DNA of 64,000 bases from Candidatus Gastranaerophilales bacterium (GTDB lineage: Bacteria > Cyanobacteriota > Vampirovibrionia > Gastranaerophilales > Gastranaerophilaceae), in the NCBI GenBank assembly GCA_944326115.1, contig CALVCQ010000001.1, forward strand, positions 1 to 64,000, given 5' to 3'. A program made the translations under genes and the position numbers. The notes under the pieces were generated by a model that was not told the DNA's origin, did not search any database, and saw nothing but the letters and a program-made list of their open reading frames with translations. Positions 7,906 through 16,478 of the stretch are shown here, piece by piece. Each line of letters starts with the position of its first letter. Within the stretch, counting starts at the first letter, position 1.

Positions 7906-8082
7906 TTAAAACATTTCAAGACCGCAATATTTTGTTCTTGCAACGTTTGCCGTATTCTCAAAAGCTAATGTAAGAACTTTGTTTATTACTGATTTTACTT
8001 TTGCAATATCACAAGCAAGCTCATCATTTCTTTTTTCTTCTGCCTGTTTCAAAGCAAATTTAAATTTTTCAAAACCAATCAT
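7906..8082 (-). CDS. Small conserved-looking protein of 58 residues
   Basis: This short frame starts at ATG 8082-8080 with a strong Shine-Dalgarno (GGGAG, nine bases before the start) and ends at TAA 7908-7906. The product begins MIGFEKFKFALKQAEEKR and ends ARTKYCGLEMF. It is mostly helical, with a charged first half and two cysteines (Cys24 and Cys53). There is no membrane helix or signal peptide. The ribosome binding site, protein-like composition and clean flanks argue for a real gene. It lies between the 240-residue protein and the divergent nan operon. Function is not recognisable. Confidence 0.65.
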   Translation of the reverse strand: MIGFEKFKFALKQAEEKRNDELACDIAKVKSVINKVLTLAFENTANVARTKYCGLEMF

Positions 8083-8213
8083 GATTTAATACTCCCTTTT
8101 TTATTAACTTCACAATATACTTATCGGAAAATAAATATAAAAACTTTATACTTCTAATTAAATTATTAACAAATATTAACAATGAATTTAAACAATACAC
8201 GATAATAAACAAT

Positions 8214-8242
8214 TTGCCTATACCCGAAAGTAGAATTATAAT
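8214..8242 (+). promoter_or_regulatory. Promoter of nanE-nanK
   Basis: TTGCCT (8214-8219) and a perfect TATAAT (8237-8242) are 17 bases apart. The nanE ATG begins only eight bases after the -10 box, so the expected transcription start falls at or next to the A of the start codon. No Shine-Dalgarno exists, which suggests a leaderless message. Confidence 0.65.
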
Positions 8243-8249
8243 CTAATTT

Positions 8250-8951
8250 ATGGATATAATTACCCAAATAAAAAATAAAGTTATCGTGTCCGTACAGGCA
8301 ATGCCATCAGAACCTCTTTACAGAGAGGAATGTATGATTGCAATGATGCAATCAGTTGTAAAGGGTGGGGCTGCGGCTTTGAGAGTAGCAGGTGTCCGTG
8401 ATGTAATAAATGCAAAAAAATATTTTAACATTCCTGTGATAGGCATAACAAAACCGGAAGTTATCCCGCCGAATTGGAGAGAAATAGTTTATATAACACC
8501 AACAATAAAGGATGCAAAAGACCTTATACAGGCAGGTGCGGACATTGTTGCCCTTGATGGAACTTCCAGACCCAGAGGCGAAAATAATCTTAAACAGATA
8601 ATTAAATTTATAAAAATAAACAAAAAACTTGTTATGGCTGACGTGTCTACATTGCAAGAAGGCATAAATGCAAGGCTGCTCGGCGCTGATATTATATCTA
8701 CAACTCTTTCAGGCTACACGCTGGAATCTCCGGATACATCTGAGGAGCCTGATTTTGAACTTTTAAAAGGTCTGGTTGAGTCGGTTGATTGTCCGGTCAT
8801 TTTAGAAGGACGTATATGGCAGCCGTCACAGGTTGATAAAGCTTTTGAGATAGGCGCTCACTCGGTAGTAATAGGCTCTGCAATTACCAGACCACAGCTT
8901 ATAACAAAAAAATTTGTAAACAGAAACGAAAGAATTATAAAAAACGGATAA
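8250..8951 (+). CDS. nanE: N-acylglucosamine-6-phosphate 2-epimerase
   Basis: NanE converts N-acetylmannosamine-6-phosphate to N-acetylglucosamine-6-phosphate in sialic-acid catabolism. The 233-residue TIM barrel has the family start (VIVSVQAMPSEPLYR), the AALRVAG segment near residue 46, GADIVALDGTSRPR near the middle and a phosphate-binding C-terminal end (GAHSVVIGSAITRP). nanK follows three bases later. The start has no ribosome binding site and sits right behind a -10 box. No nanA lyase or sialic-acid transporter is in the window, so the organism may take up N-acetylmannosamine or carry nanA elsewhere. Confidence 0.93.
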   Translation: MDIITQIKNKVIVSVQAMPSEPLYREECMIAMMQSVVKGGAAALRVAGVRDVINAKKYFNIPVIGITKPEVIPPNWREIVYITPTIKDAKDLIQAGADIVALDGTSRPRGENNLKQIIKFIKINKKLVMADVSTLQEGINARLLGADIISTTLSGYTLESPDTSEEPDFELLKGLVESVDCPVILEGRIWQPSQVDKAFEIGAHSVVIGSAITRPQLITKKFVNRNERIIKNG

Positions 8952-8954
8952 GCT

Positions 8955-9881
8955 ATGACTCATTTAAAAAAGGCTCTGGGGATTGATATTGGCGGAACAA
9001 AAATATGTTACGGTATTGTAGATAGAAATGGCAATGTTCTGTCAGATATAAAAAAAACTCCTACTCCCAAAACCTCTGCAGAAATTTATGATACGTTGAA
9101 AAATATTATTCAAGAAAACTACAGCAATATTGATGTAGTAGGTCTTTCCTCTGCAGGTGCAGTAAATCTTGACAATACAAGAGTGGTAAGTTCTACCCCG
9201 AATTTACCTCACGGATATAACAATATAGATTTTTCAACCCTTTGTGATAAAAAAGTATATGTTGAAAATGATGCCAATTGTGCAGTTGTTGCTGAAGCAG
9301 CTATAGGTGCGGGCAAAGGATATCATACCGTATTGATGGCGACAATCGGAACCGGTATCGGCGGCGGTGTATATTCTGACGGAAAATTGTTTAGAGGTGC
9401 ACAGGGTAATGCCCTTGAAGTCGGCAGTCTGAAAATTTTTGCGGACAAAAGACAAAAATGCACCTGCGGCAGATACGACTGCTGGGAATCTTATGCCTCA
9501 GGAACCGGTTTAAAAAACTGTGCACAAAAAGGTGCACTGGAATATGAAGAGTTTAAAACGAGTATTTACAAAGACAAAAATCCGGAAGATATAACGACTT
9601 ATGATATTACTGACGGTGTAGCAAAAAAAGATGCTTTTTCCGTTCGTGTATTTGAACAATGGCTGTATTATATGTTTATAGGACTTGTATCGCTTACGGA
9701 TATATTCAATCCTGATTGCATAGTGATTTCCGGCGGTATGTGCAAATTTATAGACGTACAAAAGATGGAAGACAATATAAATAAAGAATCCGTAGTAACT
9801 GATGTTAAAGTAAAAATAGCTCAAACAGAAAATCGTGCGGGTATGATCGGGGCAGCTATACTTGCTCTGGTGCATACATGA
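8955..9881 (+). CDS. nanK: ROK-family sugar kinase, probably N-acetylmannosamine kinase
   Basis: This kinase would phosphorylate N-acetylmannosamine with ATP to feed NanE. The 308-residue sequence has the ROK phosphate loop (GIDIGGTKICYGIVD), the catalytic-base region NDANCAVVAEA, the GTGIGGGV motif and the ROK zinc motif CTCGRYDCWESYASG. That motif keeps three cysteines but replaces the usual Gly-x-Cys-x-Glu context with Tyr-Asp-Cys-Trp-Glu. The sequence alone cannot separate NanK from glucokinase; the tight linkage to nanE decides the name. GGATAAG at the end of nanE serves as the ribosome binding site. Confidence 0.85.
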   Translation: MTHLKKALGIDIGGTKICYGIVDRNGNVLSDIKKTPTPKTSAEIYDTLKNIIQENYSNIDVVGLSSAGAVNLDNTRVVSSTPNLPHGYNNIDFSTLCDKKVYVENDANCAVVAEAAIGAGKGYHTVLMATIGTGIGGGVYSDGKLFRGAQGNALEVGSLKIFADKRQKCTCGRYDCWESYASGTGLKNCAQKGALEYEEFKTSIYKDKNPEDITTYDITDGVAKKDAFSVRVFEQWLYYMFIGLVSLTDIFNPDCIVISGGMCKFIDVQKMEDNINKESVVTDVKVKIAQTENRAGMIGAAILALVHT

Positions 9882-10322
9882 TGACTGTGAGCCGTATAAT
9901 GACAACATGAAATCATCTGAAAATTGTATTTAAAACATTATCTCTATATGCTAAACTTTATCTGGTTCTTATTTTTTTAACACATGTAAAAATAATGAAG
10001 AATTGTATTCAAAAAAATTCGTGATAAGACTCTGCAGAACAAAATAATCCGGTGAATTGTTTTGTGCGAGGTAAATGACGTGAACGAATTTTTTGACAAA
10101 GTGAACACACACAACAAAGTTAGCAGTTGCGAACCTGTTTTAGAAACTTAACAAAATTAAATGTAAGTGAATGTCCTTTGATGATTTTTTTGCAAAGACA
10201 CGTTGCACTGAATCAAAGCCCTTTTACAAAACTTGATATAGTCAACTTTCGTCGGGCAGAGAAGCAAAATAATCAAATCTGAACAGGTTTGGCTGTGACA
10301 CCGGCTTAAATTTAATGTAATT
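9882..10322. other. Intergenic region between nanK and the phospholipid operon
   Basis: About 440 bases without a gene. It includes one copy of the variable-hairpin repeat (10014-10066). A TTGACA at 10093-10098 has no matching -10 box at normal spacing. No clear Shine-Dalgarno precedes the next ATG at 10323. Confidence 0.5.
10014..10066 (+). repeat. Variable-hairpin intergenic repeat, copy 1
   Basis: The head AAAATTCGTGATAAGACT continues as CTGC and is followed by a hairpin, ACAAAATAAT against ATTGTTTTGT. The same head recurs at 23161 (plus) and 26669 (minus), each followed by a hairpin of different sequence. The position just after nanK suggests a role as transcript end or mRNA stabiliser. 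Confidence 0.65.
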
Positions 10323-13300
10323 ATGGAAGCAATAAAAGATATTTTTAACAAGAATTTTATCAATTTATTTTTAGGTCAGTTGCTCACCCATCTGGGTGAT
10401 GCCGCTATACAGATAATACTGATGGCAATACTGGTAAACAGTGTAGATAAGCCGGGCAGTTTAATAGCTCTTATGCTGTTTTGTTTTGTATTTCCTTCCT
10501 TGATTGTCAGTATCTTTGCAGGAAGTGTTGTAGACCGTTTTTCCCGTAAAAAAATAATGATATACAGTTCATTGTACAGAGGGTTGGTTCTTGCTCTGTC
10601 AATCGGTCTTTACTTAAATTTTGCTGGTAATGCTTCTCTTGTACCAATGATAAAAATATACGGTATAGTGCTGAGTCTTTTAATCGGGACAGGTACAGCT
10701 TTTTTATATCCTGCAAAAATGGCTTCGGTGCCTAATGTCGTAGATGTACAGGGATTAAAAGCAGCAAACTCTCTTATATCAGGCTCCGGAACATGGGCGT
10801 TAACATTCGGAGCACTGGTTGCTAGCACGCTACTTTTGCATATCGGCATACTGAATATGTTTTATATGTGTTGTGCTATGTATTTTGCAGCACCTGTATT
10901 TTTATACTTTGTCAATTTAAGATATGATGAGGAGTCTAATTCATCCAGTTTTGACTTAATGAAAGATATAAAACAAACAGCAGCTTTTCTTGATAAACAC
11001 AAAAAAGCGCTTAATATGATTTTGCTGGCTGTTGTTGTTTCATTGATTTCCGTTACTTTCTATAATGCAATGAATACGCTTGCAACTGACGTTTATCAGG
11101 TAAGTGTGCAAGGTTTAGCCAGACTGAAATGGATGCTCGGCTGCGGTACATTTTACGGCGCATGTGTAATGATGTTGTTCGGACAACGTCTCAAGACTAC
11201 AAAAACACTTGTAACCGCATTTTTGGGGTTATTTGTATTTCTTGTTACAGCTGCTTTTTGTACAACATTTTTTAAGGCAAGAATTTGGCTCGGTGCAATA
11301 GGGCTTTGTGCTTCAGTGTTAAAAATTACTGTTGATACAATATTGCAAAAAGTTTCGCCTAACTTTATAAGAGGTAAAATTTTTGCATTTGCATCTATGC
11401 TGGAAACATTTGTATCGTTGGTCGGCATAGGGTTTGTTTCCGTGTGTGCTGATATTATACAGCCTCTTGCTATATTCCATGGAATTGCAATTCTTTCGGC
11501 TGTAATGGTTGTTTTACTGCTTGCTTTAAACAAAGATTTCAGATATTTTGTGCTAAGAATCACATTGGGACAGATATTCAAATGTTTGTTTAATTATAAA
11601 TTTGAAGGCGTTGATAATATTCCCAAAAAAGGTAAAATCATACTCGCTGGCAATCACACAGGACATTTAGATCCGTTTATTCTGCAAATGGCAACAAAAC
11701 GCAATCTGTGGTTTGTTACGGGACCTGCTGCTTTTAAAATTCCTGTTATCAGACACATGCTCAAATGGTTTAATGTACTGCCTTTGAATTTTGGTGCAGG
11801 AATAGAGGCAATTGAAGCAGGCGTAAATAAACTAATGCACGGTGAAGCAGTTATTATATTTCCGGAAGGCAAATTTACGGCAGACGGTACTCCATGTAAA
11901 TTTCACAGGGGGGCATCTGTTATGGCAAAAGAGGCAAATTGTCCTATTGTACCGTTTGCAATAAAAGGCGGTTTTGAAGCCTGGGGAAAAATTCGAAAAA
12001 ATCCAAAATTATTTACAACAATAATTATCCAGTTTGGTCAACCGATTACTGATTTGTCAGGCACTGACAAAGAAATAACAAAAGAACTTGAACAGCGTGT
12101 CAGATTTATGAAAAATTCTCTGGAATGCAGAGCATTTTATAAAATTAAAGATACTGAGTATACAAATTTCCTCGATATAATGAAACAATACAGTGATACT
12201 TACGGACAGACAAAAGCGGTATCCCTTAAGGTTAAAGACGGATATGAGGAGATAAGCTATATAGACTTAAAGCGACGTGCTAAAAAATTTGCCAATTATA
12301 TGATGGAAAATGCAGATGTTCAAAGAGGCGACAGAATTGCAATGCTTTGCGAATCACGTCCCGAGTTTGCGGTAGGTATATTTGCTTCTATCCAAACAGG
12401 TGCAATAACCGTTCCTCTTGATATAAAATTAACAGTTCCCGAGCATACGCATATACTGTCTGACTGTACCCCAAAAATTCTTCTTTGCTCAAGTCATTAT
12501 CTTGATCATGCTTTAGAACTTAAAAATAATGTTCCATCGATTCAGCAGATTTACGTTCTCGACGATGAAGAAAGACAACATCCGGAAATACTCTCTGTAT
12601 CAAAACTTGATGCTGATGTTGAAAAAAGTTTCAAGCGGGCACGTTCTATGGATGAAACAGCTCTTATTGTTTATACATCAGGGACAACAGGCAACCCTAA
12701 AGGTGTAATGATAAGTTTTGGCAATATCTATTCTCAGATGAAGGATTTTGAAAAAATATTTAAGCTCTCAAAAGATAATACTCTTCTGTCTATTTTACCG
12801 TTAAACCATCTTCTTGAACTTAACGTCGGTTTCTTTGGAATGTTGTTTATGGGCGCTAAAATTGTTTACATAAAAACTCTGAACCCGAAAGAGCTTTCTG
12901 CCGCTATGAAGGACAAACAAATTACAAACATGATAGTTGTTCCTCTTGTGGCTAAAATGCTGAAAAACAGTGTTGATAAGCAGTTAAAAAAGAAACCTGA
13001 ACATGTACAAAAGATGTTTAAACTAATGTATGCTGCAGCAAAATATATGCCGAGATTCGTCAGAAGAATTATGTTTAAATCAATTATAGACGGCTTTGGC
13101 GGCAAATTTGAATGTTTTATATCAGGCGGTGCGCCTCTTGATGCTGAAATAGCGGAATTCTTTGAAAGAATAGGTGTTCCTGCTTTTGAAGGATACGGAT
13201 TGACAGAAACCAGTCCGGTAATATCCACAAACCGCTATGAAGCTCACAAAATCGGAACTGTTGGCAAACCGCTTCCTTCCGTTACGGTAAAATTGTCAGA

Positions 13301-13829
13301 ACAGGGAGAGCTGCTTGTGACGGGACCAAACGTTATGCAGGGCTACTATAACAAGCCCGAAATGACCGCCGAAGTTATTGACGAGGACGGCTGGTTCCAC
13401 ACTGGCGATATCGGAGAAATCGACAAAGACGGATTTATAAAAATTACCGGAAGAATTAAAAACATGATTGTTTTGGGCGGCGGCAAAAAAATCTTCCCCG
13501 AAGAAGTGGAAGCAGTCCTTGAACAGTCACCTTTAATAAAAGAACTTTGCGTTCTTTCTTTAAAGATAAAATCCGGAAATAAAGCGGGTACGGAAGAAGT
13601 TGGAGTAATTATTGTTCCGTCTGATGAGCTTGCGCAAAAGCCGGATGAGGAGATACAAAAAGAACTCGAAGCCGAGGTTAAAAAACTTTCGTCAGCAAAC
13701 CTTGCCTCTTATAAGACACCTACGGTAGTAGTATTTAGAAGAGAAGATTTGCCGAAAACCTCTACACAAAAGGTTAAAAGAAAAGACCTGCTTGCATGGT
13801 ATGAAGGTTTGCAGGCAGAAAAGGTGTAA
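10323..13829 (+). CDS. aas: Fused lysophospholipid transporter, acyltransferase and acyl-ACP synthetase
   Basis: A 1168-residue three-part protein for uptake and reacylation of lysophospholipids at the inner membrane. Residues 1-405 are a 12-helix MFS transporter of LplT type. Residues about 425-605 are a PlsC-type acyltransferase with NHTGHLD (444-450, the HX4D motif) and FPEGK (513-517). Residues about 620-1160 are an AMP-forming acyl synthetase with YTSGTTGNPKG (784-794), GYGLTET (957-963), WFHTGDIGEID and GGGKKIFPEEVE. In E. coli, LplT and Aas are separate proteins; the triple fusion is known in other bacteria. It heads an operon with a WG-repeat protein, cdsA and plsC. There is no obvious Shine-Dalgarno before the ATG. 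Confidence 0.92.
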   Translation: MEAIKDIFNKNFINLFLGQLLTHLGDAAIQIILMAILVNSVDKPGSLIALMLFCFVFPSLIVSIFAGSVVDRFSRKKIMIYSSLYRGLVLALSIGLYLNFAGNASLVPMIKIYGIVLSLLIGTGTAFLYPAKMASVPNVVDVQGLKAANSLISGSGTWALTFGALVASTLLLHIGILNMFYMCCAMYFAAPVFLYFVNLRYDEESNSSSFDLMKDIKQTAAFLDKHKKALNMILLAVVVSLISVTFYNAMNTLATDVYQVSVQGLARLKWMLGCGTFYGACVMMLFGQRLKTTKTLVTAFLGLFVFLVTAAFCTTFFKARIWLGAIGLCASVLKITVDTILQKVSPNFIRGKIFAFASMLETFVSLVGIGFVSVCADIIQPLAIFHGIAILSAVMVVLLLALNKDFRYFVLRITLGQIFKCLFNYKFEGVDNIPKKGKIILAGNHTGHLDPFILQMATKRNLWFVTGPAAFKIPVIRHMLKWFNVLPLNFGAGIEAIEAGVNKLMHGEAVIIFPEGKFTADGTPCKFHRGASVMAKEANCPIVPFAIKGGFEAWGKIRKNPKLFTTIIIQFGQPITDLSGTDKEITKELEQRVRFMKNSLECRAFYKIKDTEYTNFLDIMKQYSDTYGQTKAVSLKVKDGYEEISYIDLKRRAKKFANYMMENADVQRGDRIAMLCESRPEFAVGIFASIQTGAITVPLDIKLTVPEHTHILSDCTPKILLCSSHYLDHALELKNNVPSIQQIYVLDDEERQHPEILSVSKLDADVEKSFKRARSMDETALIVYTSGTTGNPKGVMISFGNIYSQMKDFEKIFKLSKDNTLLSILPLNHLLELNVGFFGMLFMGAKIVYIKTLNPKELSAAMKDKQITNMIVVPLVAKMLKNSVDKQLKKKPEHVQKMFKLMYAAAKYMPRFVRRIMFKSIIDGFGGKFECFISGGAPLDAEIAEFFERIGVPAFEGYGLTETSPVISTNRYEAHKIGTVGKPLPSVTVKLSEQGELLVTGPNVMQGYYNKPEMTAEVIDEDGWFHTGDIGEIDKDGFIKITGRIKNMIVLGGGKKIFPEEVEAVLEQSPLIKELCVLSLKIKSGNKAGTEEVGVIIVPSDELAQKPDEEIQKELEAEVKKLSSANLASYKTPTVVVFRREDLPKTSTQKVKRKDLLAWYEGLQAEKV

Positions 13830-13833
13830 AAAC

Positions 13834-14619
13834 GTGAAAAACTTTTTATCGAAATTTATAATATTAACTTTTTGCGCAGGACTTTGCACCGGCGCTATCT
13901 GCTGTAATGCCGGTGCAGAGGCAACTACATTGAATAAGGAATATAAAATTTTCAAATGTAATGAAGAAGGCACATGTATTGTGCGAAATAAAGTATTAAA
14001 ATCTTCAATAGCAGATAAAGATGCTAATGTATTATTGCCTTTTGAATACTCTAGCATATCCATTGCGACCGACGGAAGCAATAATTTTATTTTAAGAAAA
14101 GATAATAAAACCGGTATTGCCGACAAAAACGGAAAAATCATTATTCCCTGCGAGTATTTGCTGATAATACACTTAAAAAATACCGGTAAATATAAAATTA
14201 AGCCTGACTGGAGTGAAAATGTCGGGCTTGCAGATATGAAAACAGGACACATAGATGTTCCGCCGGTGTATCAGTATATTGCTCCAATGCAAAACGGTGC
14301 ATATCTTGTAGAAAATAACGATAAACAGGGCGTATTAAACGAAAATTTTAAACTTATTATTCCTGCGGAATACTATTTTATAATGCTTTTTCCGGGGCAT
14401 AAATACTACAGGCTGCACAAGGTAGTTACTTTTACAAATCAGGAAGGATTGCCACAAACTCAGGACAAATACGGTATATCAGATATAAACGGTAATATTG
14501 TTGTACCTGTTGAATGCAGTTGGATAGACAAAAATTTATCTTCGTATAAACAAAAAGTTATTAAAGACGGTAAAAATTATATTTTTGATGCTAAAACAGG
14601 TGTTTTACAGAAAGTTTAA
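13834..14619 (+). CDS. Secreted WG-repeat protein
   Basis: I place the start at GTG 13834, behind AAAAGG, so that the protein opens with a signal peptide (KNFLSKFIILTFCAGLCTGA, cleavage near the first 30 residues). An ATG at 13792 would start inside aas. The 261-residue product carries several WG-type beta repeats of the form K.G..D.NGK.I.P..Y, for example KTGIADKNGKIIIPCEY, KQGVLNENFKLIIPAEY and KYGISDINGNIVVPVE. Such repeats form beta-propeller-like or solenoid folds and often bind proteins at the cell surface. It lies between two phospholipid genes, but a role there is inference. Confidence 0.85.
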   Translation: MKNFLSKFIILTFCAGLCTGAICCNAGAEATTLNKEYKIFKCNEEGTCIVRNKVLKSSIADKDANVLLPFEYSSISIATDGSNNFILRKDNKTGIADKNGKIIIPCEYLLIIHLKNTGKYKIKPDWSENVGLADMKTGHIDVPPVYQYIAPMQNGAYLVENNDKQGVLNENFKLIIPAEYYFIMLFPGHKYYRLHKVVTFTNQEGLPQTQDKYGISDINGNIVVPVECSWIDKNLSSYKQKVIKDGKNYIFDAKTGVLQKV

Positions 14620-14700
14620 GAAAGAGCTAATGTAGTGAACGAATTATGCATAAGAATATAAGTTGTCAGATGACGGTTTGAAAAACAGATAGGAGAAAAA

Positions 14701-15657
14701 GTGGAACAATTTGTATTTACTCACAATGTTAAAATTGCACTTGTAATTTTATATTCGTTTATATTTTTGCTCCTTGCAATTGTAAAAATTGCTCAATGGA
14801 CAACAAAAAAAGATTTAGACAATATCTGGATAAGGATAAAATCTTTTCTTTTAATCTGTGTATTTTTCACAGCTGCATTTTGTTTCAACAAAATAGTTGC
14901 GTTTCTGTTTTTAATGCTTATTAGTTACCTGTGTTTAAAAGAATTTTTATCGTTGATTCCGACAAGAAAGACTGACAGAAAAGTACTTTTGTGGGCTTAC
15001 TGGTCGATTCCTGTTTCTTACTACATTGTATATATACACTGGGCAACACTGTTTTATCTGTTTATTCCTTTGTATATGTTTATTCTTATTTCTGTTCGTA
15101 TGGTGATGTCGAGCAATACAGAAGGTTTTTTAAAGAACCTTGCTGTTATACAGTACGGATTGATGACAACGGTTTATGCACTCGGATATCTGGGAATGAC
15201 CGCAATAATACCTATGCAATATAACCCTAAAGGCGGTGCGATTGGTTTATTATTTTATATTTTGATACTTACTGTTAGTAATGATTTTATACAGATGTTT
15301 TGCGGAAAAGCTTTAGGAAAACACAAAATTATACCAAAAGTCAGTCCTAATAAAACGTGGGAAGGTTTTATAGGCGGAGTAATCGGTACAACAATATTAT
15401 CGGTTGTTATGGCTTATTTCTTAACTCCGTTTACTCTGTTACAATCAATTTTTGCAGGTGCAGTACTGGCTGTATTCGGCTTTTTCGGTGATGTGACAAT
15501 GTCCGCCATAAAAAGAGATATGGGCGTAAAAGATACAAGCAGCTTAATACCCGGGCATGGCGGTATTCTTGACAGACTTGACAGTCTTCTGTTTACGGCG
15601 CCGTTGTTCTTCCATTATTTTGCATACATTAATACAATAGTATTTACAAGAGGGTAA
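14701..15657 (+). CDS. cdsA: Phosphatidate cytidylyltransferase
   Basis: CdsA makes CDP-diacylglycerol from phosphatidic acid and CTP, the branch point of phospholipid synthesis. The protein is 318 residues with about eight membrane helices and the family signature near the C terminus: SPNKTWEGFIGG, GDVTMSAIKRDMGVKD, and PGHGGILDRLDS. The start is GTG at 14701 with AGGAG five bases upstream. It is preceded by the WG-repeat gene and followed by plsC, so this segment holds two consecutive steps of the pathway. Confidence 0.95.
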   Translation: MEQFVFTHNVKIALVILYSFIFLLLAIVKIAQWTTKKDLDNIWIRIKSFLLICVFFTAAFCFNKIVAFLFLMLISYLCLKEFLSLIPTRKTDRKVLLWAYWSIPVSYYIVYIHWATLFYLFIPLYMFILISVRMVMSSNTEGFLKNLAVIQYGLMTTVYALGYLGMTAIIPMQYNPKGGAIGLLFYILILTVSNDFIQMFCGKALGKHKIIPKVSPNKTWEGFIGGVIGTTILSVVMAYFLTPFTLLQSIFAGAVLAVFGFFGDVTMSAIKRDMGVKDTSSLIPGHGGILDRLDSLLFTAPLFFHYFAYINTIVFTRG

Positions 15658-15662
15658 TGATA

Positions 15663-16319
15663 ATGTTTTATGACTTTTTAAAATACATAACCTTTACTTT
15701 TTTAATAAAACCGTTTATTTATCTGGTATTCGGTGTAAATGTTTCCGGCGCGGACAATCTTCCTAAAATCAATAAAGGTGCATCTATAATTGTTGCAAAC
15801 CACAACAGCCATTTTGACACATTAATCTTGATGTGTTTATTCTCAGGATCTCAAATATTAAAAATACATCCGGTTGCAGCGGCTGATTATTTTTGCAATA
15901 CAGCAATAAAAAAATTTATTTTTACAAAACTGCTGGGTATTATCCCTCTTTCCCGTAAAGTAAAAAAAGCAACTGAAGAAGAACTTTTTAAAGACATAAA
16001 TGAACCTTTGAGAAAAGGGCAAACAATAATTATTTACCCTGAAGGAACCAGAGGAACAGACAATACACTTTCTAAATTCAAATCAGGTGTAGCTCATATA
16101 GCAAGAATGAATCCTGATATACCTGTTGTTCCGTGCTATATTAACGGTCCTGACAGAATTTTGCCAAAAGGCAGCTTCTTGTGGGTGCCTTTTATAGCGG
16201 ATGTATACATATCAGAACCGGTATACTATGACAATACTTCGACAAAAGACTTTACTGCACGCATACAATCAGCGGTAGAAAAATTGAAAGATGAACACAA
16301 ACGAAGAGAAGAGTTATAA
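15663..16319 (+). CDS. plsC: 1-acyl-glycerol-3-phosphate acyltransferase
   Basis: PlsC acylates lysophosphatidic acid to phosphatidic acid, the substrate of CdsA encoded just upstream. The 218 residues include the catalytic NHNSHFD (HX4D) near residue 45 and YPEGTRG near residue 125. An N-terminal hydrophobic stretch (residues 5-25) would anchor it to the inner membrane. An ATG at 15657 overlaps the cdsA stop as TAATG, but the ATG at 15663 has the better distance (eight bases) from AGGG and is preferred. It is the second PlsC-type domain in this operon after that of the Aas fusion. Confidence 0.93.
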   Translation: MFYDFLKYITFTFLIKPFIYLVFGVNVSGADNLPKINKGASIIVANHNSHFDTLILMCLFSGSQILKIHPVAAADYFCNTAIKKFIFTKLLGIIPLSRKVKKATEEELFKDINEPLRKGQTIIIYPEGTRGTDNTLSKFKSGVAHIARMNPDIPVVPCYINGPDRILPKGSFLWVPFIADVYISEPVYYDNTSTKDFTARIQSAVEKLKDEHKRREEL

Positions 16320-16372
16320 TAAATAAGGGAAAAATTATGATTTCATACGGAAAATATAGTCTATTCTTTTGA

Positions 16373-16401
16373 TTGACTAAATATAATAAATTTGTTATTA
16401 T
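16373..16401 (+). promoter_or_regulatory. Promoter of the McrB-like gene
   Basis: TTGACT (16373-16378) and TATTAT (16396-16401) are separated by 17 bases. Transcription should start near 16408, so the open frame upstream of 16479 is not part of the protein. Confidence 0.6.
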
Positions 16402-16478
16402 TTGCGCAAAACAGTGTTCTATTTAATTTATTCGATTTAAAAAAATCACGACCACAAAGAGATAAAGGAGTTGAAAAG

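Noticed and set aside
10093-10121. Promoter with TTGACA upstream of the phospholipid operon
   Set aside because: The -35 word is perfect, but no -10-like hexamer lies 16-18 bases downstream.
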